NCBI GenBank assembly: GCA_002348005.1 | Contig: DDYQ01000210.1 | Span: forward strand, 1 to 19,288 | DNA from: Desulfobacteraceae bacterium UBA2230 | GTDB taxonomy: Bacteria; Desulfobacterota; Desulfobacteria; Desulfobacterales; Desulfosarcinaceae | DNA length: 19,288 nt | Reading direction: 5' to 3' | Part shown: piece after piece, positions 1 to 8,046 of the stretch | How the letters are laid out: each line of letters opens with the position of its first letter | How positions within the stretch are numbered: the first letter of the stretch is position 1 | The notes under the pieces: model-generated | Databases searched by the model: none | Seen by the model: the letters and a program-made list of their open reading frames with translations, nothing else | Told to the model about the DNA's origin: nothing | Program-made: the position numbers and the translations under genes

Positions 1-18
1 CGAGCCGTTAAAGAGCGA

Positions 19-828
19 ATGGGGCGGGCCATGTTCGACTGGTGGCAGAACTTCGAGAGCGTTGCCTCTGTTAATGGGTGGCTGCAGGTGATTGCCACTG
101 TATGCGCTGCCGCAACCGTCGTTTTCACCATTCTGCTGTGGCTGAAGGGCCGCCGAATGGTTGAAAATCTAATCGGGCTTGAACGAAACGCCGCCAAGCG
201 CATCAAAGCAGTTGAGAAGGCTGCTGAGCAGATCCGCAAGGAACTGCTCGCCACTCAGCAAAATCAGGATATCACCGATCAAAAACGCCGATTGGCCGAA
301 ATGGATGCGGATGCCTTGCGCAAAGAGATCGAAAAAGTGCGCCGGCGATATCAGGATGCCGAAGGCGTGCTGCGCGATCGAATTGATGAACTGAAGGATA
401 TCAATATCACCCAAGATACGATAACCCGGGGACCGGAACCCACCCGAAACGGCGGCCTTCAGGAAACCAAAAACCATACACTCCTGGACAGCCGACGGCG
501 TAAGGTGCTGGCTGAACTGCTCAGCGCGGGGCCAAAGGGCGAGATGGATATTATCAGCGTCCTGGACAACCCTCGCTCGAACGAACTGGCTGCTTTGCTC
601 AAGCAGGCTTTCGATGAACAGGGATGGCATACGCAGGGAATAATCCGAAGCGCCTTCACAAATCCCCCGGAAGGGCTTGTACTGGTGATTCACAGCAAAC
701 AAACCGCCCCATCCTACGCAAAATTCTTGCAGCAGACATTCTTCACCCTGGGGATGGGGGTGACCGCTCAAATCAACAGTAAGTTCCGGGAATGGTCCAT
801 TTCCCTGATCGTTGGACAAATGGAATAG
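19..828 (+). CDS. Unrecognised membrane-anchored coiled-coil protein
   Basis: I do not recognise a named family. The 269-residue product has one strongly hydrophobic segment at about residues 22-42, followed by a basic stop-transfer stretch (KGRR). A long charged helical region (about 45-125), rich in E, K, R and A with heptad-like spacing, suggests a coiled coil. The C-terminal part (about 160-265) looks like a folded alpha/beta domain: a helix, then the pattern GW...GLVLVIHS...LQQTF...ISLIVG. Similar tails occur in other uncharacterised bacterial membrane proteins (my recollection, not a search). Predicted topology is a short N-terminus, one transmembrane helix and a soluble coiled coil plus domain. 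The start is uncertain: the frame stays open to base 1, so the gene may begin upstream of the window. A second ATG at 31 (MFDWWQ) is preceded by GGGGCGGG. It may form a unit with the similarly built gene 83 bases downstream. Confidence 0.7.
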   Translation: MGRAMFDWWQNFESVASVNGWLQVIATVCAAATVVFTILLWLKGRRMVENLIGLERNAAKRIKAVEKAAEQIRKELLATQQNQDITDQKRRLAEMDADALRKEIEKVRRRYQDAEGVLRDRIDELKDINITQDTITRGPEPTRNGGLQETKNHTLLDSRRRKVLAELLSAGPKGEMDIISVLDNPRSNELAALLKQAFDEQGWHTQGIIRSAFTNPPEGLVLVIHSKQTAPSYAKFLQQTFFTLGMGVTAQINSKFREWSISLIVGQME

Positions 829-911
829 AAGTACCGCTGCAACGTGTCGTGTCGTTCGGTTCGCCGTGGGGGTTTAAGCGCCTCGATTGCACGACTTGAA
901 TAAGGAGACGC

Positions 912-1337
912 ATGACTGCGCACGCGCATTCTCTGAAGCATGCCAAGGCCGAGTTCCAACGGTTTCAGTCGTTGGCGATTGCCAGCGCACTGCTAACGAT
1001 CGTGACGATCATTCTGGCCGCTGTTACCAGTTTCCAGGTAGCGCATTTGGGAAGGGCAAAGACCCAGGCAGTTACGGCAGCCCAAAATCGGGCCGATGAA
1101 ATGCTGCAGCGTGAAACCGCTGCCTTGAAAGAGCGCCTGGGGGCTGTGGAGCATCAACTCATCCCCGAAAAGGCAATAGTCCAACAACTGACCTCCACGC
1201 TATCGATCCTGCAAAAACAGCTCAGCGGCTTCAAATCCGCTGGCAATGGGGTCCCGAAACAAAAACCGCTCACGGGACCGTTCGGCGGCAGTTCCAACCT
1301 TGTGGAGGGCCCGAATCTGCCTACCACTGCTCCCTGA
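912..1337 (+). CDS. Small unrecognised membrane protein with coiled coil
   Basis: Family not recognised. The 141-residue protein has a short soluble N-terminus with several His, one transmembrane helix at about residues 20-42, then an Ala/Gln/Glu/Lys-rich helical stretch (about 50-110) likely to be a coiled coil. A Pro/Gly-rich disordered tail ends in TTAP. The ATG is well supported by AGGAG at 903-907. Its architecture (one TM then coiled coil) repeats that of the gene just upstream on the same strand, which suggests, but does not prove, that the two form a membrane complex or a divergent pair. No catalytic motif is visible. Confidence 0.7.
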   Translation: MTAHAHSLKHAKAEFQRFQSLAIASALLTIVTIILAAVTSFQVAHLGRAKTQAVTAAQNRADEMLQRETAALKERLGAVEHQLIPEKAIVQQLTSTLSILQKQLSGFKSAGNGVPKQKPLTGPFGGSSNLVEGPNLPTTAP

Positions 1338-1454
1338 TCAGCAAGGCGGACCTGACGACGGGTAGCGCAAGCGCCTCTTCCGAAAAACGATGGGCAAAAT
1401 CCGCGAAAACTGAAGCCCGGAATTGCAGATCGCCTCGTAAAATTCCGAATGATC

Positions 1455-1476
1455 CGCCGGAAAAGAATGCCCGGCG
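1455..1476. other. Inverted repeat between convergent genes
   Basis: CGCCGG (1455-1460) and CCGGCG (1471-1476) form a perfect 6-bp stem with a 10-base loop in the gap between the coiled-coil gene and ktrA. A second inverted repeat, CGGAATT (1418-1424) with AATTCCG (1441-1447), lies just beside it. Neither has a good T-tract on either strand, so this is at best a weak terminator region for the two converging transcripts. Confidence 0.3.
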
Positions 1477-1495
1477 TTCACATGCACCTTTTCAT

Positions 1496-2152
1496 TCATT
1501 TCAATGCTTTGATTTTTTTTAGATGCTCCGTTTTCCCCAATAAAATCAAGATATCGCTGTCTTTGATGATAAACCCGGCTTCAGGGACAAGTACGAAGTT
1601 TTCCGGCACCAGTTCCTTGATGGCGATCACATGCACATTGTACTTGGCGCGCAGGTTCAAATCGCGCAGACTCTTGCCGATGAATTCCCTTGGCGGGGCC
1701 ACTTGAACCAGATCGTAATCTTCGGCCAGTGGAATGAAATCCAGCATGTTGGGAGTCGAGAGTGCACGCGCCACGCGCTTCGCCATATCCCTTTCAGGAT
1801 GGATGATTTCGGTGGCGCCGACCCGCTCTAAGATCTTGGCATGATCATCGTCCAGGGCCTTGGCCAGGATCGTACGGACGCCGATCTCCTGAAGGTGAAG
1901 GCATATCAATATGCTGATACTGATTTTGGTGCCGGTCGAAACGATCACCCCGTCGAAGGCATCCAGTCCCAATGACTTGAGGGTCTCACTGTCCGTGGCG
2001 TCAAGAACAATCGCTTCGGACGAATGCGGATCGATGGCCTGGATGCGGTTTTTATCCGAATCGATCGCGAGAACCTCATTGCCCTCGGCATACAGCGCCT
2101 TGGCGACGTGAAAGCCGAACTTTCCCAGACCGATTACAGCGAATTTTTTCAT
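1496..2152 (-). CDS. ktrA: KtrA-type potassium channel regulatory subunit (RCK)
   Basis: Cytoplasmic regulatory ring protein of a Ktr/Trk K+ uptake system; the family binds NAD(H) or adenine nucleotides and gates the membrane subunit. The 218-residue product fits the usual single-RCK KtrA length. The N-terminal Rossmann fold carries GLGKFG (residues 8-13) and an acidic residue at the end of beta-2 (D31). The C-terminal half (about 135-215) is a TrkA-C domain with the SLRDLNLRAKYNVHVIAI and DILILLG patterns. The frame opens at a TTG at 2173, but the ATG at 2152 is preferred: it has AGGA 8 bases upstream and starts directly at the Rossmann strand (MKKFAVIG). It lies 13 bases behind the ktrB stop, so the two are almost certainly co-transcribed. 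Confidence 0.93.
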   Translation of the reverse strand: MKKFAVIGLGKFGFHVAKALYAEGNEVLAIDSDKNRIQAIDPHSSEAIVLDATDSETLKSLGLDAFDGVIVSTGTKISISILICLHLQEIGVRTILAKALDDDHAKILERVGATEIIHPERDMAKRVARALSTPNMLDFIPLAEDYDLVQVAPPREFIGKSLRDLNLRAKYNVHVIAIKELVPENFVLVPEAGFIIKDSDILILLGKTEHLKKIKALK

Positions 2153-2165
2153 TTTAAAATTCCTG

Positions 2166-3572
2166 TCAGCCAATCATAATATTTTCTTCCGAATGCTCCA
2201 CCCCATTTTCGACACCGCCGCCGACAATGATATAGGCAAACGTCAGCAGGCCGGCACGACCGACTATCATCAGAAGAATTATCAGGCCCTTACCCCAGAC
2301 GGAAAGGAGTGCCGTAATACCCATGGAAAGGCCCACCGTGCCGAAAGCTGAGACCGATTCGAAAAAATAGACGATAAACCGGTTTTGCAACCCCGGTGCC
2401 CCGGTACCGACGGCATCACCGGCCAGCAGTAAGAAAAAAATCGTCCCGATCAATCCGATGCTCACCAAGATCAGCGATACGCTGCGGCTGACCGTTTCGA
2501 TCGGCAAACTTTTTCTGAAAAGGTCAACCCGGCGTTTCCTGCGGATACGACTCCAGGTAAATGCCGCAATCACGGCCAAGGTCGTCGTCTTGACACCGCC
2601 TCCGGCAGATCCCGGTGATGCCCCGAAAAACATCAGTGTGGTCATCATCAACAGGGTGGCATCGTGTAGCTGAGAAATGTCGACCGAATTGAACCCTGCG
2701 GTGCGGCAGGTGATCGATTGCAGAATTGAGATCAACAGGGCTTCGTTCAGCGGCTTGCCAAGGAGGGTGCGGTTTTGCTCCAGGATGTAAAAACACAAGG
2801 CGCCTAACGCAATCAGAATGAATGTGGTGACCAGCACCGTTTTAGTCTGGATGGACAACCTGTCGCGTTTGACGTTTATATTTTTGAGTCGTGTGGCGAC
2901 ATCGTATACGACCGGGAAACCGATCCCGCCGAAAACGATCATGGTACAGATCGTCATGTTGATGGGCCAGTCACCGCTGAACTGCATCAGACTGTCCGCA
3001 AACAGGGAAAAACCGGCATTGCAGAATGCCGAAATCGAATGAAAAAGCGCTAAATAGAAGGCCTCGCCAACTGGGTAAACAGTCACCCATTGAAAAAAGA
3101 GAATGCCGGTGCCGATCGATTCCATTACCAGCGTAAAAGCAATAATCGTCCAGACCACCTGGAAGATATCTTCCCGGGGCGTGTGGGCAAAAATCTCCTG
3201 TACCGCCATGCGCTGTCGGAAGGAAATACTGCGGCCGATCGCCCTGAACAGAATCACCGAGATGGTCATTACGCCCAGGCCTCCGATTTGAACCAAAATC
3301 AGGATAATGCACTGGCCGAAGAGGGTAAAATAACTTCCGGTGTCCAGAACCGCCAATCCGGTCACGCAAACCGCCGAAGTGGCAGTAAAAAGGGCATCGC
3401 TGAAAGAGATCGTTCCTGATCGGGCAGCAAACGGAAGCATCAGCAGCAGGGTACCGGCGACAATCAATGCCACAAAACTGAGCACAATCATCAACGCAGG
3501 CGTCAATTTGAGCAATCGCCGGTGCAGTAGGGTGCGTCGGTCCGGAAGAGGTTTTAAGTGATGGCTCATCAT
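2166..3572 (-). CDS. ktrB: KtrB/TrkH-family potassium transporter, membrane subunit
   Basis: Integral inner-membrane K+ translocating subunit of the SKT superfamily. The four M-P-M repeats are visible, each with its filter glycine: SAVCVTGL (G72), SAFCNAGF (G187), TCRTAGF (G293) and SAFGTVGL (G414). The segment ASPGSAGGGVKTTT (about 318-331) fits the conserved gating-loop region between repeats 3 and 4. At 468 residues it is in the range of KtrB rather than the longer E. coli TrkH. Two consecutive ATGs (3572 and 3569) could start it, and neither has a strong Shine-Dalgarno. It is followed 13 bases later by its regulatory partner ktrA. Na+ dependence, as in known Ktr systems, cannot be read from the sequence. 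Confidence 0.93.
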   Translation of the reverse strand: MMSHHLKPLPDRRTLLHRRLLKLTPALMIVLSFVALIVAGTLLLMLPFAARSGTISFSDALFTATSAVCVTGLAVLDTGSYFTLFGQCIILILVQIGGLGVMTISVILFRAIGRSISFRQRMAVQEIFAHTPREDIFQVVWTIIAFTLVMESIGTGILFFQWVTVYPVGEAFYLALFHSISAFCNAGFSLFADSLMQFSGDWPINMTICTMIVFGGIGFPVVYDVATRLKNINVKRDRLSIQTKTVLVTTFILIALGALCFYILEQNRTLLGKPLNEALLISILQSITCRTAGFNSVDISQLHDATLLMMTTLMFFGASPGSAGGGVKTTTLAVIAAFTWSRIRRKRRVDLFRKSLPIETVSRSVSLILVSIGLIGTIFFLLLAGDAVGTGAPGLQNRFIVYFFESVSAFGTVGLSMGITALLSVWGKGLIILLMIVGRAGLLTFAYIIVGGGVENGVEHSEENIMIG

Positions 3573-3898
3573 TCATTGAACCGTAGGTGCTTTTTAGTCC
3601 TGATACTCGTGGAAACGTGAAATACTCACATGACTCCGCTTGCGGGCCGCTGCCATGTTAAACGGCAAACGCACTGCTCTGCTTGAATGAAAACCGCTGA
3701 TCGCCAGCGGCATCTGTATAGCGATAAAAACTGCCACGTTCAACCTGAAACCCGATTTACAACTTTTGTCATCCACCGGCCCCTCCTTTTGGTTTTCAAA
3801 ATACCGGTCAGGCTGAGCCGAATTAGGGTCTACGTCGGATTTTATGTTGAGCGCACTGGGTTAGGTTTGAGACAAATGCGCTTTACAGGAGGTATCCC
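3573..3898. other. 326-base divergent intergenic region
   Basis: This separates ktrB (-) from the exported-protein gene (+), so both promoters should lie here. I see no confident -35/-10 pair. A perfect hairpin, CCGCTG-N5-CAGCGG, sits at 3694-3710 and could be a regulator site. Short open frames exist on both strands but have no ribosome-binding site and unconvincing composition, so I leave the region non-coding. Confidence 0.4.
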
Positions 3899-4216
3899 AT
3901 GAAAATCAGGCTCATCACCATCATTGCACTCATGGCGTTTTCATTCGCACCCACCGCAATGGCCGCCCAGCCCAAAGTGTACACGCACAGCGGGGAAATC
4001 TCCGCAATCGATCTTCAGCACGGAACGGTGGTGGTGGAGGTACCCGTTGAACAGGGCACGATGACGGTCGGCGGCCCGTTAATCCCCGAAGCGGCGCTGC
4101 GCAAGGACGGGAAAAAGGCCGACCTGAACGATTTCTCAGTGGGTGAAAACGTACAGATCTCCTGGGAAAAGACGGATGAAACCCTGATGATCCATCGTCT
4201 GGTCGCATCCAGGTAA
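3899..4216 (+). CDS. Small exported beta-rich protein, unknown role
   Basis: The product has 105 residues. A classical Sec signal peptide occupies residues 1-22 (Lys/Arg N-region, hydrophobic core, AMA-A cleavage site). The mature part is about 83 residues, rich in alternating hydrophobic strands (GEISAID, GTVVVEVPV, GENVQISWEK, LMIHRLVA). That looks like a small OB-fold or beta-barrel periplasmic domain. The overall pattern recalls CusF-like or other small periplasmic OB proteins, but the Met/His/Trp copper ligands of CusF are not clearly present, so I do not name it. The start is firm: AGGAGGT lies just upstream of the ATG. The glycosidase-like gene begins 61 bases downstream on the same strand and may be co-transcribed. 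Confidence 0.8.
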   Translation: MKIRLITIIALMAFSFAPTAMAAQPKVYTHSGEISAIDLQHGTVVVEVPVEQGTMTVGGPLIPEAALRKDGKKADLNDFSVGENVQISWEKTDETLMIHRLVASR

Positions 4217-4277
4217 TTCACGCACGATTAATGGCTGTGGCCGGATACCGTCGTGTTTCTCCAAACCGGGATGATGC

Positions 4278-6578
4278 GTGATGCTGTTGCGCTGGTTACC
4301 ATGGAAGTATGTGATACGGCGTGCAGCCCGCGCGTACGGGTTGATCGACCCGCTCCAACTTTTGGCCCGGCTGAGGGCTTTCTCCCAGCCCTCAGAAGTC
4401 CAGGAACCCGTGGAACTGTTGCGCGCAGGCATGATCCTTCAGGCCCGCGGCATGATCAATACCCGTATTTTTCAGTTCAACCTGGACTGGATCTGGCCTT
4501 TCTGGGTGGAAAAACAGTTTAACCCCAACAGCCGTTCCTTCATTCCACGCGCCCATACGTTCAGCCATATCAATCTCACCCAACGCAACTGGACGGCAGT
4601 TGGCCATCCCTATCTTCCTGTCTACCCGATTGTGGATCCGCATGGTCTGATAACGCCCCTGCATGACGGTTGGTCGCTCGATTTCTGGTTCCTTTCCGAT
4701 GACGGCCTGCACATTCTGCCCTCCAAGATGGACAATGTACGGCAAACACTGCATTTGCAGCCCGATATGACGGTTGAAACCGTTGCCGGCTGGTCGCACT
4801 CCCGCGTTCAGTCATCCGCATGGATCGATTTTAAAGGCAGCGAACCCTTTCTGATGATCAGGGTGCAATCCCACAGCGCAGCGGGTGGAAGATTTGTCGT
4901 TGCCGTGCGTCCATGCAACCCCGAAGGGGTGAGTTTCATCAAATCGATCCGTTTCGACCCTGAATCCAATGCTATGAAAGTGGACCAACGCACCATGGTT
5001 TTCATGAGCGATCCGCCGGACGAAACGGCGTTTTCCACTTTTCAAGGCGGAGATGTCTTTCATTTGATCGTCGAACGTCTTCCTTCCGGCCGTAAGGCAC
5101 GCTGTCCATTGGGTCTGGCTACCGGCGCGGCAATTTTCAAAATGCTTCCAAATGCGAAGCGCGACATCGAACTTTCCATTCCCCTGCAGGCGGAGGTCCA
5201 AAAGACCTATCCAGGCTGGGAACGCCTGCAGCCCCTGGATTGGGATGCTTTCCTTGCACCGGCCTGCAAGGTGCGGCTTCCCGATCCCAGGTATCAATTC
5301 ATTTTCGATAGTGCAGTGCGCACCCTGGCGGTCTTATCGGCCAACGACATTTATCCGGGGCCCTTCAGCTATCGCCGGTTCTGGTTCCGGGACGCGTGTC
5401 TGATGATGCAGGCGCTGCTGGCCTTGAATATGACTGCACGCGCACGCCGACTGCTCAATCGCTTTCCCCCCAAGCAGCGTATGGACGGTTTTTTTCACTC
5501 TCAGGCGGGCGAATGGGACTCCAACGGCCAGGTACTCTGGATCATCGACCGTTTTCAGCGGGTCACAGGCGAAAAGCTTCCCGACGAGTGGCTGCGCGCC
5601 TTGCTCAAAGGCGCCCGCTGGATCATTCGCAAGCGCTTGCCCAGAAAGAGCGGTAAACTGCATGCCGGCCTGTTGCCTGCCGGATTCAGCGCGGAACATT
5701 TCGGTCCCAATGATTATTACTTCTGGGATGACTTTTGGGCTATCGCCGGCCTTCGATCCGCCGCTCGATTGATGCGTCGCCACATGGCGCCGCCGCTCGC
5801 CGACAGTCTGGAATGGCATGCCGCCGACCTGGAGCATTCCGTATACTCGTGTATCGCCGCCATTCCATTTTCGCGCAGCCGCGGAGGCATCCCGGCATCA
5901 CCTTACCGAAGGATGGACGCCGGAGCCATAGGCGTGCTGGTAGCCGATTATCCCCTGCAGTTAAGTCTCCCGCGCGAAACGCGGATCTGGCGAACTCTCG
6001 AATTTCTCCTGACCCATTGTTCTTTCAATGGCGGGTTTTTCCAGGATATGATTCATTCCGGAATCAACATCTATCTGACCCTTGGGCTGGCGCAGACCTT
6101 ACTCAGGGCCGATGACCCGCGCTATCGCCGGCTGCTGCGGGTGGCGGCCGAACTGGCTTCGGAAACAGGCAACTGGCCTGAGGCGATTCACCCCTTCAGC
6201 GGCGGAGGCTGCATGGGTGACGGTCAACACGGTTGGGCTGCCGCCGAATGGGTCATGATGGTCCGAAATCTTTTTATCCGAGAAGAATCAGAACATCTGG
6301 TACTAGGCGCCGGTCTGCTCCCCCAGTGGCTGGAACAGCAATCTCCCTTGTCATTGGGCCCAACCCCCACTGCATATGGAACACTGTGGATCGAATTTCA
6401 ACGAACAGGCGAACAGCTACGAATGAAGCTGAGGGCCAAGTGGCGCGGCAATCCGCCGCAGCTGATCATCAAGCCTCCCGGTTTCCTGCCGCAGCAGGTG
6501 AGCAATCCCTCCACGGAATGGGAGTTAATCCTTCATCCGGGCTCCCCGGAGACCACGGATTATCCGGAAGCACTCTGA
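4278..6578 (+). CDS. Glycogen-debranching-like six-hairpin glycosidase
   Basis: This 766-residue protein resembles the (alpha/alpha)6-barrel enzymes that include amylo-alpha-1,6-glucosidase and GH15/GH63-type glycosidases. The N-terminal half (to about 330) is a beta-rich domain, and the barrel follows. Family-like motifs are FWFRDAC (about 366-372), GEWDSNGQVLW, YYFWDDFWA (about 480), NWPEAIHP and GDGQHGWAAAEW (about 647-658). The conserved acidic residues in these motifs are candidate catalytic residues, but I cannot assign acid and base with certainty. No signal peptide is evident, which fits a cytoplasmic role in alpha-glucan breakdown. The frame begins GTG-ATG (4278/4281) with only a weak upstream purine run, so the start is uncertain. 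Other alpha-glucan genes (CBM48 protein, MalQ-like) lie about 7-9 kb away. A role on another oligosaccharide cannot be excluded. Confidence 0.75.
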   Translation: MMLLRWLPWKYVIRRAARAYGLIDPLQLLARLRAFSQPSEVQEPVELLRAGMILQARGMINTRIFQFNLDWIWPFWVEKQFNPNSRSFIPRAHTFSHINLTQRNWTAVGHPYLPVYPIVDPHGLITPLHDGWSLDFWFLSDDGLHILPSKMDNVRQTLHLQPDMTVETVAGWSHSRVQSSAWIDFKGSEPFLMIRVQSHSAAGGRFVVAVRPCNPEGVSFIKSIRFDPESNAMKVDQRTMVFMSDPPDETAFSTFQGGDVFHLIVERLPSGRKARCPLGLATGAAIFKMLPNAKRDIELSIPLQAEVQKTYPGWERLQPLDWDAFLAPACKVRLPDPRYQFIFDSAVRTLAVLSANDIYPGPFSYRRFWFRDACLMMQALLALNMTARARRLLNRFPPKQRMDGFFHSQAGEWDSNGQVLWIIDRFQRVTGEKLPDEWLRALLKGARWIIRKRLPRKSGKLHAGLLPAGFSAEHFGPNDYYFWDDFWAIAGLRSAARLMRRHMAPPLADSLEWHAADLEHSVYSCIAAIPFSRSRGGIPASPYRRMDAGAIGVLVADYPLQLSLPRETRIWRTLEFLLTHCSFNGGFFQDMIHSGINIYLTLGLAQTLLRADDPRYRRLLRVAAELASETGNWPEAIHPFSGGGCMGDGQHGWAAAEWVMMVRNLFIREESEHLVLGAGLLPQWLEQQSPLSLGPTPTAYGTLWIEFQRTGEQLRMKLRAKWRGNPPQLIIKPPGFLPQQVSNPSTEWELILHPGSPETTDYPEAL

Positions 6579-6610
6579 ATGCGCCATTTTCGCCATCCGC
6601 CACACACGCA

Positions 6611-7816
6611 TCAGGCTCCATAGCGTTTGAGACGCATGGCGTTGGCCAGCATCAAAGGCATCAGCTGCACCGCCGGGAACCGGGGTCCAAGACCTCCATG
6701 CAGGCAAGCGCGTTCACTGAAACGATCCACACTGTCCGGCCCGCAAAATCGCGAATGAATCATGACAGGCACCGGATGCCAGCTGTGGGCGCGCATAAAA
6801 GCCGGGGCGGCATGATCTCCGGTCACCGCCAGCACGTCGGGTTTGAGCCCCGTCAAGCGCGGGATTTCCCGGTCCACTTCTTCGATCAATCGCACCTTGA
6901 GATCGAAATCGCCCAGTTCTCCGGCTCTTTCAATATGCTGCAGGTTCAAATAAAAAAAATCATATTCGGTCCAATGGGCGTTGATTGTGGACAAGCGTTC
7001 TCCGAAGCTTTCGCCGCCGTTAAGCAATTGCAGCCCCAACAATCGGACCAGGCCCTGGTCAATGGGATGATCTGAAAGGGCCGCCGCGCGCAGGCCGAAA
7101 AGATCGCTGAATTTGGGCCAGTGCGGTAGTTTTGAGAAGCCGCGCAGCACCAGGTGCTTCAGCGGTCGTTCACGGCCGAGAATCTCGCGTGACTTTTCAA
7201 GGAACTGATTCACGATTTCGGCAGTGCGTATAGAATCTGGCAGATTGGCCCGCACCCCAACGGGGGGACGGCCCACACTCTGGGGATCGGAGTCGCTGAT
7301 CTCTTCGCTTAATCCTTGACCCCTGAAAACGACCACAACACGGCTCTCGCGGATCGGTCGGGTGAAGATTTGTACTCCGGGAAGCCTGATCTGGTTGAGC
7401 AGCTCACACCAATATTCCCCTGTGGACGGATCCAGCCACCCGGCATGTCGATCTATAATGTCACCCCGGGCATCCAGTGTGCAGAAATTGCCCCGGGCGG
7501 CTAAATCCGTCGGGTGAAGTTCGAAATCGACTCCCAGCGCGGCCAGCACCCCGCCCCCCACACGATACTCCAGCGGATCATATCCGAGCAGCGCCAGATG
7601 GGCCGCCCCGCTTCCGGGCGTGACGCCTGAGCTTACGGCCTGCTGCAGTCCGCATAAGCTGTTTTCGGCCAGATTGTCCAGATGGGGTGTCACTGCACTT
7701 TCGAGTTCAGTCGCCTGTCCATTGACTGCCGGTAGACCTCCCAGGCCGTCTATTACCAGCATCATCAACTTTGTTCGCGCGGGTCGAACCAGTTTTTGAA
7801 TTTGAGATGATTTCAT
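6611..7816 (-). CDS. apgM: Cofactor-independent phosphoglycerate mutase, archaeal type
   Basis: Interconverts 3- and 2-phosphoglycerate in the cytoplasm without 2,3-bisphosphoglycerate; alkaline-phosphatase superfamily, ApgM branch. Visible hallmarks are LVIDGLGG near the N-terminus (metal-binding Asp23), GVTPGSGAAHLALLGYDP (about 64-81) with the candidate phospho-acceptor Ser69, and the C-terminal metal site VTGDHAAP followed by HSWHPVPVMIHS. The ATG at 7816 gives 401 residues, the normal ApgM length, with a GAGGCAAAGGC purine run upstream. The open frame extends a further 34 codons, but the upstream ATG at 7840 has no ribosome-binding site and the extra sequence looks non-homologous. It converges with the glycosidase gene (32-base gap) and diverges from the solo receiver. 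Together with the aldolase at the right end it supplies central glycolysis or gluconeogenesis. Confidence 0.9.
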   Translation of the reverse strand: MKSSQIQKLVRPARTKLMMLVIDGLGGLPAVNGQATELESAVTPHLDNLAENSLCGLQQAVSSGVTPGSGAAHLALLGYDPLEYRVGGGVLAALGVDFELHPTDLAARGNFCTLDARGDIIDRHAGWLDPSTGEYWCELLNQIRLPGVQIFTRPIRESRVVVVFRGQGLSEEISDSDPQSVGRPPVGVRANLPDSIRTAEIVNQFLEKSREILGRERPLKHLVLRGFSKLPHWPKFSDLFGLRAAALSDHPIDQGLVRLLGLQLLNGGESFGERLSTINAHWTEYDFFYLNLQHIERAGELGDFDLKVRLIEEVDREIPRLTGLKPDVLAVTGDHAAPAFMRAHSWHPVPVMIHSRFCGPDSVDRFSERACLHGGLGPRFPAVQLMPLMLANAMRLKRYGA

Positions 7817-7879
7817 GCCTTTGCCTCGAGTATTTTCCATAAGAATTGATAAATAACCATAAACATCCAATAGGCATCG

Positions 7880-7999
7880 GGGCGTATTTACAGAGTTCTC
7901 CGATTGTATATGGAACACAGTTTTAAATGGTACCGGGTGTCTTTTTCGATGACGGTGGGGGAAATTGAATCGAAAGGTTACAGAAAAGGGCGTATTTAC
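7880..7999. repeat. 12-bp direct repeat GGGCGTATTTAC, two copies
   Basis: Perfect copies lie at 7880-7891 and 7988-7999, 108 bases start to start, in the apgM/receiver intergenic region. The right-hand copy overlaps the proposed -35 element of the receiver promoter. This fits a paired operator or duplicated promoter segment, but no regulator is known. Confidence 0.6.
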
Positions 8000-8023
8000 G
8001 GTCTTGAGCGCGGGCCTTATATT
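7995..8023 (+). promoter_or_regulatory. Candidate sigma70 promoter for the receiver gene
   Basis: TTTACG (7995-8000) and TATATT (8018-8023) are separated by exactly 17 bases and match the consensus at 4/6 and 5/6. Transcription would begin near 8030. This excludes the GTG at 8026 as start codon and supports the ATG at 8047. Confidence 0.4.
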
Positions 8024-8046
8024 GAGTGAACTTGATAACGGGCATA

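Noticed and set aside
169..819. Long open frame on the minus strand
   Set aside because: Fully antisense to the first coiled-coil gene, Cys/Phe-rich and low in plausibility, with no ribosome-binding site; a shadow of the + strand codon pattern.
2150..2173. TTG start at 2173 for ktrA, overlapping the ktrB stop
   Set aside because: Would add seven residues before the Rossmann strand; the ATG at 2152 has AGGA at proper spacing and the normal family N-terminus.
3628..3660. Sigma-54-like TGGCAG...GCAAG on the minus strand upstream of ktrB
   Set aside because: GG-to-GC spacing is one base short of the required -24/-12 arrangement.
6233..7075. 280-codon + strand open frame
   Set aside because: Overlaps the glycosidase 3' end and is antisense to apgM, both clear families; the translation has no recognisable domain.
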